Assembly: GCA_021798575.1 (NCBI GenBank)
Contig: JAJZGI010000013.1
Coordinates: 1 to 42,497 of the forward strand
Reading direction: 5' to 3'
From: Pseudomonadota bacterium
Lineage (GTDB): Bacteria > Pseudomonadota > Alphaproteobacteria > Acetobacterales > Acetobacteraceae
DNA length: 42,497 bases
Under the pieces are notes generated by a model. That model worked only from the letters and a program-made list of their open reading frames with translations, made no database searches and was not told the origin of the DNA. Shown here one piece after another: positions 18,665 through 28,286 of this stretch (positions within the stretch are counted from its first letter, which is position 1; every line of letters begins with the position of its first letter). The position numbers were made by a program, and so were the translations under genes.

Positions 18665-20500
18665 ATGGCAGGTTGCGCCATGGGGCGGCGAATAACATAC
18701 CTCCTGGCCGGCGCGGCGCTGCTGCTGGGCCCCGCGGCCACCGCCGCCAACCCCGTCAGATATCAGGTCAAGTTCTCGCCCAGTGGGGACAAGACGCTGG
18801 ATTATCTTCTGGCAAAGAGCGCCTCGCTCGTCTCCCTACAGAAAAAACTCCCGCCCGCGCCGTTTGCGCTGATCAGCCGCGCGCAGGCGGATGCAACACA
18901 GTTCCGTATCGTGCTGCACAGCCTCGGCTATGATTCCGGGCGGGTGAGTATCACCATCGATGGCGATGCGTTGCGTGATCCGGCGCTGCTCGGGCAGCTC
19001 ACCCAGGCGCCAAAAGGGCAAATCGCGCAGGTGCTGGTCACGCCGCATCCTGGCCCGCTGTTTCATATCGGTACGTTAACGATGCCGGGCGCACCGGCGG
19101 GTTTTACCGCTCCGGCGACGGTGCATCCTGGTGAGGCCGCGCGCGCCGCGCCGATTCTGGCGGCCCGTGGCCGCCTGCAAACGGCGTTGCAGAATGCCGG
19201 CTACGCCTTTGCCGAGGTGGGCCCGCCGCTGGCGCTGGCGCACCTGGGCACCGCGCGGCTGGATGTCTCCTACCCCATCACGCCCGGGCCACGGGTGCGT
19301 ATCGGGCGCATACGCTTCAGCGGTTTAAAGTATGCGAGGGCGGATTTTCTGCGCCGCCATATCGCGCTGCGGCCGGGCCAGAAATTCTCGGACGATGCTC
19401 TGACCCGGGCGCGGGATTCATTGATCGGGCTTGGTGTTTTTTCCTCCGTGACGCCGCAGGCGCAGGACAGGCCGACAAGCAATGGGCAGGTGCCGATCAT
19501 CTTTCATGTGATCGAGCAAAAGCGCCATGCGGTGACCCTCACCGGCAGCTATGCGACGGATCTCGGCGTGACGCTCCTTACCTCCTGGGAAGACCGCGAC
19601 CTGACCGGCCGGGCCGACACGCTCACGTTCAGCGCCGCGGCCAACGGGCTGGGGGGCACCGGCAGCGTCGCCCCCGGCTACGACCTGAAAAGCGTTTTTG
19701 GTAAGCCGGATTTTGTCGCGCGTGGGCAGACGCTGGATGTATCCCTGGAGGCGCTGAACCAGTCCCTGCCCGCCTATAGCCGCACCGCGCTGCTGGCTGG
19801 GGTGGCGCTGACACGACCGTTCGGGCCGCATCTGGCGCTCAGCTATGGGCCTTCTGTCGAGGCGGAGCGCGTGCTGCAGGAGGGAGTCAGCCGCAACTAT
19901 CTGCTGCTGCAATTCCCCATGTCGCTCGATTTCGATACCGCCAACAGCGTGCTGGAGCCCACCCGGGGGATCAACGCCAGCATCACCCTGACCCCCACCG
20001 AACCGATGGTGGGCGACCATTCGCCGTTTTTGATCGCCCAGGCCTCGGCTGCCACCTATCTGGCGGTGGAACCCGCCGCGCGGGGCGTGGTGGCGGTGCG
20101 CGTACAAATCGGCAGCATCCAGGGTGCCAGCCAGTTCGGCGTGCCGCCGGACCAGCGGTTCTATGCCGGTGGTGCGGGCACCGTGCGCGGCTATACCTAC
20201 CAGACCATCGGGCCGCTGTTCCCCAACAGAACGCCCGAAGGCGGGCTCGCGTTCGATGTCGCCAATCTTGAATTCCGCCAGCATGTGTGGGGGCATTTCG
20301 GCGTTGCCCCGTTTATCGATGCCGGGCAGGTGAGTGCGACGAGCGCGCCCTTTACCGGCACGCTGCGCGTCGGTGTCGGGCTAGGGGTGCTCTATTACAC
20401 GGGCATAGGGCCGATCCGGGTGGATATCGCCTTCCCCACCACGCACGCGCCGGGCAGCGGCGGGTTTGCGCTGTATGTCGGGCTGGGTGAGGCGTTTTGA
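18665..20500 (+). CDS. tamA: TamA-like outer-membrane protein (BamA/Omp85 superfamily)
   Basis: This 611-aa protein has a signal peptide (about residues 1-28, cut near ATAA). POTRA-like periplasmic domains follow to about residue 285, including RVRIGRIRFSGLKYARADFLRRHI. The rest is a 16-strand-type barrel. The Omp85 barrel marker RFYAGGAGTVRGY is present, and the chain ends in Phe as outer-membrane barrels do. With TamB it assists outer-membrane protein insertion or lipid traffic. A second ATG five codons in is an alternative start. The gene is joined to tamB by a TGATG overlap. Confidence 0.9.
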   Translation: MAGCAMGRRITYLLAGAALLLGPAATAANPVRYQVKFSPSGDKTLDYLLAKSASLVSLQKKLPPAPFALISRAQADATQFRIVLHSLGYDSGRVSITIDGDALRDPALLGQLTQAPKGQIAQVLVTPHPGPLFHIGTLTMPGAPAGFTAPATVHPGEAARAAPILAARGRLQTALQNAGYAFAEVGPPLALAHLGTARLDVSYPITPGPRVRIGRIRFSGLKYARADFLRRHIALRPGQKFSDDALTRARDSLIGLGVFSSVTPQAQDRPTSNGQVPIIFHVIEQKRHAVTLTGSYATDLGVTLLTSWEDRDLTGRADTLTFSAAANGLGGTGSVAPGYDLKSVFGKPDFVARGQTLDVSLEALNQSLPAYSRTALLAGVALTRPFGPHLALSYGPSVEAERVLQEGVSRNYLLLQFPMSLDFDTANSVLEPTRGINASITLTPTEPMVGDHSPFLIAQASAATYLAVEPAARGVVAVRVQIGSIQGASQFGVPPDQRFYAGGAGTVRGYTYQTIGPLFPNRTPEGGLAFDVANLEFRQHVWGHFGVAPFIDAGQVSATSAPFTGTLRVGVGLGVLYYTGIGPIRVDIAFPTTHAPGSGGFALYVGLGEAF

Positions 20501-23500
20501 TGCGCCGCATCGGACGCTGGTTGGCCGGCGCACTCCTCGCCCTGCCGCTGATCATCATCCTGGTGCCCGCCATTGCCGTGGTGGGGCTGAACACCGCGAC
20601 GGGGCGCGCGTTCGCGCAGCGCGAGATCAATCATATCGCGGGGCCTGATGTGCGTATCAACGGCCTTGGCGGGCATTTTCCGGCGGATATCAAGATCGCC
20701 AGCCTGCGCCTCGCCGATGCCAAGGGCGTATATGCGCGCGCCCAAGGGCTGGAGCTTCGCTGGCGCCCGGAAAGGCTGCTGCAACGCAGGCTCAGCGTCA
20801 TCGCCCTCACCGCGCGCTCGATCAGCGTCTCCCGGCGGCCGGCGGCGGGCAAAAAATCCAAAGGTGGTATGTCGCTGCCAAAATTCCATGCGCGCATCCG
20901 CCGGATTGAAATTGACTCGCTGCGTCTGGGCTCGGCGCTCGTGGGGCAGAATTTGGATTTTCACGTGATTGGTGCTGGAGATTTCAGCGACCTTACGCGC
21001 TTTTGGCTGAGCTTTGAGGCCAGCACACCGGGGAACGCGGCGCACTATGCGCTGCACGCGCGGATCGACCAGAACAGGGTGGCCATGCGCTTGCAGGTCG
21101 CGGAGCCACCGCACGGATTGATCGGGCGGCTGCTGGGACCAAAGATTGATGGCCCGCTGGCGCTAAATATGCGGATCAGAGGGCCGCGAGACGCCGCCGC
21201 TTTGCAATTCCAGGCCGCCGCGGGTGCGGCAAAACTGCACGGAACGGGAATGCTGCGGCTGGAGCAGAATGACCCCAGAGCGGATATACGGCTGGAAATC
21301 CCCACACTCGCGCCGATTGGCGCCATCACAGGGCAGAAATTCGCGGGTAGTGCTGCGCTGCATCTTATCGCCGGGCAGCACGCGCATGGCGCGACGCGGC
21401 TCGCGATGACCGGGGATATCGGCCTCACCACCGCGCCGCATGGGCTGGCCGGGTTGATCGGCCCGCACGCCAGATTCGCCCTGCGGGTGAGCCGGCAGAA
21501 TAAGACGCTGAATATCGAGAGTTTTCAGCTTATTGGCGCGCAGTGCAGCGCGGCCGCGCACGGGAGCATCGGCGCAGCTGGCCTGCGGCTGGGGGCGCGC
21601 CTGCATCTGGCCCAGGTTGGCGTACTCGCCCCCGGGCTCTCAGGCGCGGTGAGCGCCCAGGCGCATATAATCGGTCCGGTGAAGGATTTTGCATTGGACC
21701 TTCAACTCACCGGGGATGTCGCCCGACGCGGCGTCGCCTCCGGCCCGTTCAAGATCACACTCCAGGCGCAGCATCTGCCGCACGCGCCACAGGGCACGCT
21801 GAAGGGCTCCGGCCTGCTGGAGAATACGCCGCTGGCGGTGCAGGCCGCGTTCTCCTCCACGCCGCATACTGGGGCGCGGCTCATTATCACGCGGGCAATC
21901 TGGCGCTCCCTGAACGCCACCGCGAACCTGGCGCTGGCGCCAGGAGCCAGCCTGCCCACCGGCACGGCGATGCTCCGCATCGGGCGCCTGGGGGATTTCG
22001 CGGCGTTTGCACCCGTCCCGCTGCACGGTGGCCTGCGCGGGGATTTTACCCATAGCGACGCCAAGAATTTCACGCTCAACCTGACCGCCGTGAATGTGAT
22101 CGCCGCGCCGCAGCTGGGGCGGATCAACGCCAGCCTGCACGCGCAGGGGACTCTGCGCGCCCTGGCGTTCCGCGCGCTGGCGAACAGCCTCGCCTTGTTC
22201 CATGCGCCCGGGCGCCTCTCCCTGGCTGGCGTGCTGGACGTGACCAACCGGCGAGCGAGCCTCACCCAGCTGGATGTGCAATGGCGGCGTGTTGCGGTGC
22301 GCCTGCTGGGGCCGGCGCAGATCCTCACCCGGCCCGCTATTGCCGTGCAGCATCTGGCGCTGGCGCTCAATGGCGGGAGGATCAGCCTGGATGGCACGCT
22401 CGGCCCGGCGATGCGCATCGACCTCACCGCCCGGAACCTGCCGGCCGACCTCGCGGATATGGCCGCACCGGGGCTGCGTGCCACCGGCACGCTCTCCGCC
22501 ACAGCCCGACTGCATGGCAGCAGGCAGGCGCCCGCCGGCGATGTTACGCTCACCGCGCGCGGGCTGAAGCTGCAATCGGGCACCGCCGCCGGGCTGCCCG
22601 CCGTGAATATGACGGCCCACGCCCGGCTGGCCGGGCGGGCCGCTGACGTGGCCGTGAGCCTTGGCGCGGGGCCGGAGCTCTCGCTCACCGCCGATGGCAG
22701 GGTGCCGCTGCAAGCCGCCGGCAATTTTGACCTGCGTGTGACCGGGCGGGCTGACCTTGCCCTGGCCAACCCCATCCTCAGCGCCAAGGGCAGCATGGTG
22801 CAGGGGATTGTGAGCACGCGAATGTTGCTGAGCGGGAACGCCCGCGCGCCGCGCGCGAATGGCACGTTCACCCTGGCCAATGGCAGCGTGGAGAATATCA
22901 GCTCGGGCCTCAGCCTCACGCAGATCTCGGCGCAGGTGCGCGCGATGGGCCAGGAGGTGCGGCTGCAAAGCCTGCACGCCACCGCCGGACAAGGCAGCAT
23001 CACCGGCCATGGGGTTGTCGACCTCGGCCAGCCGGGATTGCCGATCCGCCTCTCCCTGGCCGCGCACCGGGCCACGCCGATCGCCTCCGACCTTGTCACC
23101 GTGACACTGGATGGCGCGCTGACTCTGGCGGGTGAGCTGCGCCACACGCTGGCGCTGAGCGGCAAGTTGAAAATCGACAGCGCCGAGATCAATATCCCCA
23201 AATCCCTGCCGCCCAGCGTCGCCAACCTGCCGATCATCTACGCCGGGCAGAAACCGCCGCAGCCGCCGACTCCCCTGCCCGCCGTGAAGCTCGACCTCGA
23301 CATCGCGGGGGGGAGCAGAATCTTCGTGCGCGGCGATGGGCTGTTCGCGGATCTGGGTGGGAATCTGCGCATCCTCGGCACCGCGGCGAAACCCGTGCCC
23401 CAAGGTAGCGCCCGGCTCATTCGCGGCAATTTCTCGCTGGCGGGCACCAACCTGCAATTCACACAGGGCAATATCGGCTTTAATGGCGATGGCTTCATGC

Positions 23501-24003
23501 CGACGCTGGACCTTGAGGCCACCTCGACCACCAGCACCAACGCCACGGTCACGCTCATCGTCGGCGGGACGGCGGCCAAACCAACCATCACGCTGAGCAG
23601 CGTACCGCCTTTGCCCTCGGATGAGATTCTGGCGCAATTATTGTTTCGCCAGAGCGCTTCCACGCTCTCGCCGTTTCAGGCGGCATCATTGGCAGCGGCG
23701 CTCGCCCAGCTCTCAGGCGCTGGCGGCGGGGTCAGCCCGCTGAACAAGGTGCGCAACGCGCTGGGGCTCGACCAGCTCTCCCTGGGTGGGAGCGGCAGCG
23801 GCCCGCCCACGCTCAACGCCGGGCGATATGTGGCACCCGGTGTCTATGTTGGCGCCAGCCAGGCGACCAACGGCCAGGGCACGCAGGCGAACGTGCAGAT
23901 AAATCTGTATAAGGGTTTGCAGTTGCAGACGACCACCGGCGCATCTGGCACCGGCACGGGCAATGCCAGCAGCGTCGGGCTGACGTATCAGTTTAATTAT
24001 TAA
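20500..24003 (+). CDS. tamB: Translocation and assembly module protein TamB
   Basis: This 1167-aa protein has one N-terminal membrane anchor (about residues 8-30) and a very long periplasmic body of beta-strand repeats, as in AsmA-like bridge proteins. The C-terminal DUF490 domain covers roughly the last 330 residues, with GSARLIRGNFSLAGTNLQF and the end GLTYQFNY typical of TamB. It pairs with TamA and is thought to span the periplasm, moving phospholipid or aiding barrel assembly. The ATG shares a base with the tamA stop (TGATG). Length is in the usual range for alphaproteobacteria. Confidence 0.92.
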   Translation: MRRIGRWLAGALLALPLIIILVPAIAVVGLNTATGRAFAQREINHIAGPDVRINGLGGHFPADIKIASLRLADAKGVYARAQGLELRWRPERLLQRRLSVIALTARSISVSRRPAAGKKSKGGMSLPKFHARIRRIEIDSLRLGSALVGQNLDFHVIGAGDFSDLTRFWLSFEASTPGNAAHYALHARIDQNRVAMRLQVAEPPHGLIGRLLGPKIDGPLALNMRIRGPRDAAALQFQAAAGAAKLHGTGMLRLEQNDPRADIRLEIPTLAPIGAITGQKFAGSAALHLIAGQHAHGATRLAMTGDIGLTTAPHGLAGLIGPHARFALRVSRQNKTLNIESFQLIGAQCSAAAHGSIGAAGLRLGARLHLAQVGVLAPGLSGAVSAQAHIIGPVKDFALDLQLTGDVARRGVASGPFKITLQAQHLPHAPQGTLKGSGLLENTPLAVQAAFSSTPHTGARLIITRAIWRSLNATANLALAPGASLPTGTAMLRIGRLGDFAAFAPVPLHGGLRGDFTHSDAKNFTLNLTAVNVIAAPQLGRINASLHAQGTLRALAFRALANSLALFHAPGRLSLAGVLDVTNRRASLTQLDVQWRRVAVRLLGPAQILTRPAIAVQHLALALNGGRISLDGTLGPAMRIDLTARNLPADLADMAAPGLRATGTLSATARLHGSRQAPAGDVTLTARGLKLQSGTAAGLPAVNMTAHARLAGRAADVAVSLGAGPELSLTADGRVPLQAAGNFDLRVTGRADLALANPILSAKGSMVQGIVSTRMLLSGNARAPRANGTFTLANGSVENISSGLSLTQISAQVRAMGQEVRLQSLHATAGQGSITGHGVVDLGQPGLPIRLSLAAHRATPIASDLVTVTLDGALTLAGELRHTLALSGKLKIDSAEINIPKSLPPSVANLPIIYAGQKPPQPPTPLPAVKLDLDIAGGSRIFVRGDGLFADLGGNLRILGTAAKPVPQGSARLIRGNFSLAGTNLQFTQGNIGFNGDGFMPTLDLEATSTTSTNATVTLIVGGTAAKPTITLSSVPPLPSDEILAQLLFRQSASTLSPFQAASLAAALAQLSGAGGGVSPLNKVRNALGLDQLSLGGSGSGPPTLNAGRYVAPGVYVGASQATNGQGTQANVQINLYKGLQLQTTTGASGTGTGNASSVGLTYQFNY

Positions 24004-24021
24004 TTAATTCTGCGAGATGAA

Positions 24022-24051
24022 TTGACAGGATACGGCAAAACCGCAGTAAAT
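24022..24051 (+). promoter_or_regulatory. Possible promoter of the EAL-domain gene
   Basis: A perfect TTGACA lies at 24022-24027. A poorly matched -10 (GTAAAT, 24046-24051) follows after 18 bases. The -35 is strong but the -10 is weak, so the exact start is uncertain. The remaining gap up to 24146 holds nothing else that I recognise. Confidence 0.35.
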
Positions 24052-24146
24052 ACTGGTAACTTTTTGGTAATGCGCTACGTTCTAAAATCTGATTCTTAGC
24101 CGCCAGCGCAGCGGCGAGCCAGAGTATCGAGGAGATTGCCGCGGTG

Positions 24147-25424
24147 ATGAATCTTAACCCGTTCGACGTCATCACCGGCCTGCCCAACCGGCAGCAATTT
24201 ATCGCCGACTACGAGGCTGCACCCGGCTCGCAGCTGGTCATGCTCACGCTCTCGGACGCAAAACATTTCAACCAATTGCTGCGCGCCATCGGCCATGATT
24301 ATTCGGAGGATTTCATGCGGGTGGGCGCGGCCAGGCTGCGCGCCGCGATGGGGCACGACATCACCATCTACCATGTCAGCATACTCAGCTTTGTCTTTAT
24401 CGTGCCGGGCGGGGCGACCTTGGAGCGGTTGCAGAAGATCGTCGAACATTTCAAGGCGCCTTTGGTGTGCGGCGGCATCCCGATCGCCCCGGATATCGCG
24501 CTGGGCTTCACCGATTGCGCGGATTTCAACCCCTCCAACGTATTGCGCGCCGCCCTCGCCGCCGCCCAGGACTGCCGCAACAACGGAGCCGACTGGGCGC
24601 GTTACAACCGCAAGACCGACACCGCCCACCAGCGCGGCTTTGTGTTGCTCTCGCAATTACCCGCCGCGATGCAGGCCAGCGACCAGCTGAGCCTGCATTT
24701 TCAACCAAAATACAATATGGCGACCGGGCAGCCCACCAGCGCCGAAGCTTTGTTGCGCTGGAAACATCCGGTATTTGGCAATATCTCGCCGGCGGAATTC
24801 ATTCCGCTCGCGGAGGCGACGGCGCATATCCACGCGCTGACCGACTGGGTGCTACGCCATGCGATCGCCCAGGCCGGGGCCTGGGCCGCGAAGGGAATGC
24901 AGCTCAGCATCGCCATCAATATATCCCCGCGCAACCTCACCCGCCGGGGTTTTGGGCGGCAGATCGCGCAAATTCTGCAAAACTGCGGCGTCAGCCCCTC
25001 CTCCATCGAGCTGGAATTCACCGAGGGCGCGCTGGTGCTCAATGATCAGATCGTGCTGGAGGAGTTGCAGGCGCTGCGCCATACCGGCATCCGTATCGCG
25101 CTCGATGACTTTGGCACGGGCTTCGCCAATTTCAGCTATATCACGCATCTGCCAGCCGATATCATCAAGATCGACAAATCCTTCATCCAGAAAATCGGCT
25201 CGGATCATCGCTCCGCCCTGGTGGTGCGTTCGCTCATCGAGCTTGCGCACAATCTCGACTACAGCGTGGTGGCGGAGGGGATTGAGACCGAAAAAACCTT
25301 CAAAATGCTGGCGGACTGGGCGTGCGATGAGGCGCAGGGATTTTACCTGAGCCCGCCGCTCGATGCAGTCCGTTTCTCCGAAGTGATAAAATTTCCGCGG
25401 CAGGTGAAATTGAAAGTCGGTTAA
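24147..25424 (+). CDS. EAL-domain protein with degenerate GGDEF domain
   Basis: This 425-aa soluble protein has an N-terminal GGDEF fold (about residues 1-160) beginning NPFDVITGLPNR. Where GGDEF should stand the sequence is HVSILSF, so it cannot be a cyclase. The C-terminal EAL domain (about 175-415) keeps EALLRW, the NISPRNL asparagine, ELEFTE, DDFGTG, KIDKSFI, EGIE and QGFYLSPP, so phosphodiesterase activity on cyclic di-GMP is plausible. No membrane or sensory domain is visible. GAGGAG precedes the start. A GTG one codon upstream (24144) is an equal candidate. The stop shares three bases with the convergent amidotransferase gene. Confidence 0.9.
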   Translation: MNLNPFDVITGLPNRQQFIADYEAAPGSQLVMLTLSDAKHFNQLLRAIGHDYSEDFMRVGAARLRAAMGHDITIYHVSILSFVFIVPGGATLERLQKIVEHFKAPLVCGGIPIAPDIALGFTDCADFNPSNVLRAALAAAQDCRNNGADWARYNRKTDTAHQRGFVLLSQLPAAMQASDQLSLHFQPKYNMATGQPTSAEALLRWKHPVFGNISPAEFIPLAEATAHIHALTDWVLRHAIAQAGAWAAKGMQLSIAINISPRNLTRRGFGRQIAQILQNCGVSPSSIELEFTEGALVLNDQIVLEELQALRHTGIRIALDDFGTGFANFSYITHLPADIIKIDKSFIQKIGSDHRSALVVRSLIELAHNLDYSVVAEGIETEKTFKMLADWACDEAQGFYLSPPLDAVRFSEVIKFPRQVKLKVG

Positions 25425-26128
25425 ACGCGCTGCGCAATGGCGAGAAAATTGCTAAAAATCCTGAGCGCGGCCTCGTGCAGCGGGACAAAATGCGCCGCGA
25501 CGTCCGCCTGCAACTCTGGCAATGCGCCAGGGCCTTTCACGCGCGCCAGGGCGGCCTCGTATTCCGGCAGGGCGGCCCACTCTTCAGCCGTGGTCGCGGT
25601 GAGTTCCATGTGGAATTGCAGACCATACGCCACCGGGCCGACGGCCATAGCCTGCACCTGGCAGGCATCTGAGCTGGCGAGCACGCGCGCACCTGGCGGC
25701 AGCGCCACCACCTCCACCCCGTGCCACTGAAAACAGGTGCAAAGCGTCGGCACGCCTGCAAAAATCGCATCCGGCCGCAGCTCAACCTGCGCGATGCCAA
25801 CCTCGGGCAGCCCGGCCATGCGCTGCGCATGGCCCCCGCAGGCCTGGGCCAGAAGCTGGTGGCCGAGACAGACACCAAGATACGGCCGACCGGCCTCCAC
25901 CCAGGTTTTGATCGCCGCCATTTCATCGAGCAGCCAGGGGTGTTTGTCGACCTCCCATACATCCATGGGGCCGCCCATGACGAGCAGGATATCATAGTCA
26001 TCAAGCGGCGGAATCGGCTCGCCCTCGTCCAGCTCCACCGCGTGCATCATGTGGCCCTGCGCGTCCATCACTTCCCGGAAGCTGCCCGGATGTTCCGAGG
26101 CCGCGTGCTGGAACACCAGAATCTTCAT
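25421..26128 (-). CDS. Class I glutamine amidotransferase-like protein
   Basis: This 235-aa protein has the complete class I triad: Cys87 in GVCLGHQ, His173 and Glu175 in QFHMEL. It begins MKILVFQHAASEHPG, like the stand-alone GMP synthase-like amidotransferases of unknown acceptor. The start chosen is the ATG at 26128. A GTG at 26143 would add five residues and overlap the upstream stop. It directly follows a molybdopterin oxidoreductase gene, so the two are probably co-transcribed, though no known pathway unites them. The true ammonia acceptor cannot be told from sequence. Confidence 0.85.
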   Translation of the reverse strand: MKILVFQHAASEHPGSFREVMDAQGHMMHAVELDEGEPIPPLDDYDILLVMGGPMDVWEVDKHPWLLDEMAAIKTWVEAGRPYLGVCLGHQLLAQACGGHAQRMAGLPEVGIAQVELRPDAIFAGVPTLCTCFQWHGVEVVALPPGARVLASSDACQVQAMAVGPVAYGLQFHMELTATTAEEWAALPEYEAALARVKGPGALPELQADVAAHFVPLHEAALRIFSNFLAIAQRV

Positions 26129-26136
26129 CGGTTTAT

Positions 26137-28152
26137 TCAGCACGGCGCGAGCTCCGCCTCGACTCCGTGCACGCTGCTGCTCTCGCCTAAGTCCGCGTGC
26201 GCGCCATCATAGAGCGCGTTGATATTACGCGCCTCGGAGAATCTCGGCCAACGGCCCTTGGGCGCCAGCGCGACACCGCGCGGCACCTGCTCGTCGTGGC
26301 GCAGCGTCATCTTGATCTCGCCCTCCGCATTGCGCAGCAGAACCGGCGCGCCATCGGGGAGCCCGCCGGCATCCACCGGGTTCACGCGCACCTCTGCCGG
26401 GCCAAGTTTTTCGCGGATGCGCGGGTCGTTGGCATAGGCGCTGTTCATGGTCCAGGGGGACGCGGGTGAGAGCACGCGCAGCCGACCCGGCGCGGATGGC
26501 GCGTCGGCATGGGCAAATGGCAGACGCGGCGCACCGGCGGCCACCGCCTGGGCGGACGCGATCTCGACCTTGCCCGACGGGGTGGGGAATTTTCCGCCTG
26601 CAAAGGGGATGTAGAGCGACGCCTGATAGTCCAGCGTGCCGTGCCGGGCGAGCGCGGCGAAATCTGGCGCCACGCCGGTCGCCTGCACCAGCGCGTCCAG
26701 CAGGCCCGCATCCGGCTCGTAGAGTGCGGGTTCGCGCAGACCCATGGCGCGGGCCAGGCGGCGGAAAATCTCCTGGTTGGGCAGCGCCTCACCGGGCGGC
26801 GCGCCGGCCTTTACCTGCGCGCTCACCGTGAGGTGGAAATAAGACAAGACGAGATCGTCAAACTCCAGAAAACTCGCGGCTGGCAGCACCCAGTCGGCAT
26901 AGTCGGTCGTGTCGGTCGTGAAGAGATCCAGGCAGACGTGCAGCAGATCCTCCCGTGCCAGGGATTGGCGCAGCAGGCCCTGGCGCGGCGAGGAGGCCAT
27001 GATGTTATTGTTCCAGCAGATGAGCGCGCTGGCCCGCGCCGGGTCCGCCAGCGCCGTGGCGAGGTCCAGGTGGGAGACGCTGGGCGCGCCGTGCGGGCCG
27101 GCGAGCTCGGGGCAGGTGACGCGCGCCATATCCACGCCGCGCGTATGCGCCCCGTTGAGATAGCACAGGCCGGCGTCCGGCCGGGCGAGGTTGCCGGTGA
27201 CCGCGGCCAGGGCGGCGGCGGCGCGCATCACATTGCCGCCCATGGGTTGGCGTTGCAGCCCCTGGCCGAGCCAGAGCAGGCTGGGGCCGGTGGCATAGAG
27301 CCTGGCCGCCGCCTCGATAAGGGGTGCGGGTACGTCGGTCTGCGCCGATGTCCATTCCGGGGTCGCTTTCGCCACCTCGGGCAGCAGTTCCGGCCAGCCC
27401 TGCACGTGGGCGGCGATGAACGCCTCATCCAGCAGACCTTCCCGCTGCGCCACGTGCATGAACCCGAACGCCAACGCCGCATCCGTGCCCGGGCGGAGTT
27501 GCAGGTGCAGATCGGCCTCACGCGCGGTCTGATGCGCGATCGGGTCGATCACGATGACGCGCGCCTCGGTCTCCTTCAGCCAGAACCTGTGCATATGCGG
27601 CGCGCTGGCGGACGGATTAGCGCCCCACAGCATGATGCAGGCTGCCTGTGCTGCGGCGCGCGGATCGAACCCGGCGGAGCTATCCCCCAAGGTCCATTCC
27701 AGCGCCACGTGCCCGGCCTTGTTGCACACGCTATCCGGATCGACCTCGGTCGCGCCGATGGCGTGGAAAAACCGCATCGGGAACGAGGTGGCGAGCAGGG
27801 ACACCGTGCCGGTGTAGTGGGTGTGGAGTATCCGCGCCGGGTTTTGCGCGCGGATGACGTTCAGGCGCGCGGCGATGTCCGCCAGTGCCTCATCCCAGGT
27901 GGCGGGGGCGAATCTGCCCTCGCCTTTTTTGCCGACACGGCGCAGCGGCGTGCCAAGGCGTGCCGTGGGGTCCCGCCATATGCCATTATACGCCAGGGCG
28001 CATTTGCCGCAGAGCGCGCCGCGGGCGATGGGGTGCGCCGGGTCCCCCAAAACCTTCACGATCTGGTCGCCCTGCTTCAGCACCACGATACCGCAGGCGT
28101 CGTAACAATCCCGCGGGCAGGTGGTGCGCAGGTGCGATTTTTGCGGTGCCAC
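26137..28152 (-). CDS. Molybdopterin-dependent oxidoreductase (bis-MGD, 4Fe-4S)
   Basis: This 671-aa protein belongs to the BisC/formate dehydrogenase-like superfamily. The N-terminal 4Fe-4S site is C12-x3-C16-x3-C20-x27-C48, with an extra Cys51 in LCGKC. The three molybdopterin oxidoreductase regions follow, with WGANPSASAPH, VIDPIAHQTAREAD, LPAASFLEFDD, and a C-terminal dinucleotide-binding domain (EVRVNPVDAGGLPDG). DSVCNKAGH near residue 143 may supply the molybdenum ligand Cys. No Tat signal is seen, so it is probably cytoplasmic. The GTG start has CAGGAG upstream. No partner subunit is adjacent, and the substrate is unknown. It would use the cofactor made by moaC and moeA. Confidence 0.88.
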   Translation of the reverse strand: MAPQKSHLRTTCPRDCYDACGIVVLKQGDQIVKVLGDPAHPIARGALCGKCALAYNGIWRDPTARLGTPLRRVGKKGEGRFAPATWDEALADIAARLNVIRAQNPARILHTHYTGTVSLLATSFPMRFFHAIGATEVDPDSVCNKAGHVALEWTLGDSSAGFDPRAAAQAACIMLWGANPSASAPHMHRFWLKETEARVIVIDPIAHQTAREADLHLQLRPGTDAALAFGFMHVAQREGLLDEAFIAAHVQGWPELLPEVAKATPEWTSAQTDVPAPLIEAAARLYATGPSLLWLGQGLQRQPMGGNVMRAAAALAAVTGNLARPDAGLCYLNGAHTRGVDMARVTCPELAGPHGAPSVSHLDLATALADPARASALICWNNNIMASSPRQGLLRQSLAREDLLHVCLDLFTTDTTDYADWVLPAASFLEFDDLVLSYFHLTVSAQVKAGAPPGEALPNQEIFRRLARAMGLREPALYEPDAGLLDALVQATGVAPDFAALARHGTLDYQASLYIPFAGGKFPTPSGKVEIASAQAVAAGAPRLPFAHADAPSAPGRLRVLSPASPWTMNSAYANDPRIREKLGPAEVRVNPVDAGGLPDGAPVLLRNAEGEIKMTLRHDEQVPRGVALAPKGRWPRFSEARNINALYDGAHADLGESSSVHGVEAELAPC

Positions 28153-28178
28153 GGGTGCGAACTCCTGAGCCAGAACTC

Positions 28179-28207
28179 ATTATTGCAGAGAATTAAGTTT
28201 TCGTGAA
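28179..28207 (-). promoter_or_regulatory. Candidate promoter of the molybdopterin oxidoreductase gene
   Basis: On the minus strand, TTCACG (28202-28207) and AATAAT (28179-28184) are 17 bases apart, with the -10 one base off consensus. The transcript would start near 28172, leaving a leader of about 20 bases that contains the CAGGAG site. Confidence 0.45.
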
Positions 28208-28215
28208 GTGCGGCG

Positions 28216-28244
28216 TTGAACAAGCTTTAAGGATTTGGTGCAAT
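28216..28244 (+). promoter_or_regulatory. Candidate promoter of the PAS-GGDEF gene
   Basis: TTGAAC (28216-28221) and TGCAAT (28239-28244) are 17 bases apart. Transcription would begin near 28251. This would exclude the upstream GTG at 28203 and supports the ATG at 28287. Confidence 0.4.
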
Positions 28245-28286
28245 TCTGGCTGGGAAATCATCGAGGCTCAAACAACATGCCATCCC

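Noticed and set aside
21640-23637. 665-aa open frame antisense to tamB
   Set aside because: Shadow of tamB, with Arg/Gly/Gln-rich composition, no ribosome-binding site and no domain.
26509-28206. 565-aa open frame antisense to the molybdopterin oxidoreductase
   Set aside because: Shadow frame, Arg/Gly/His-rich and without motifs.
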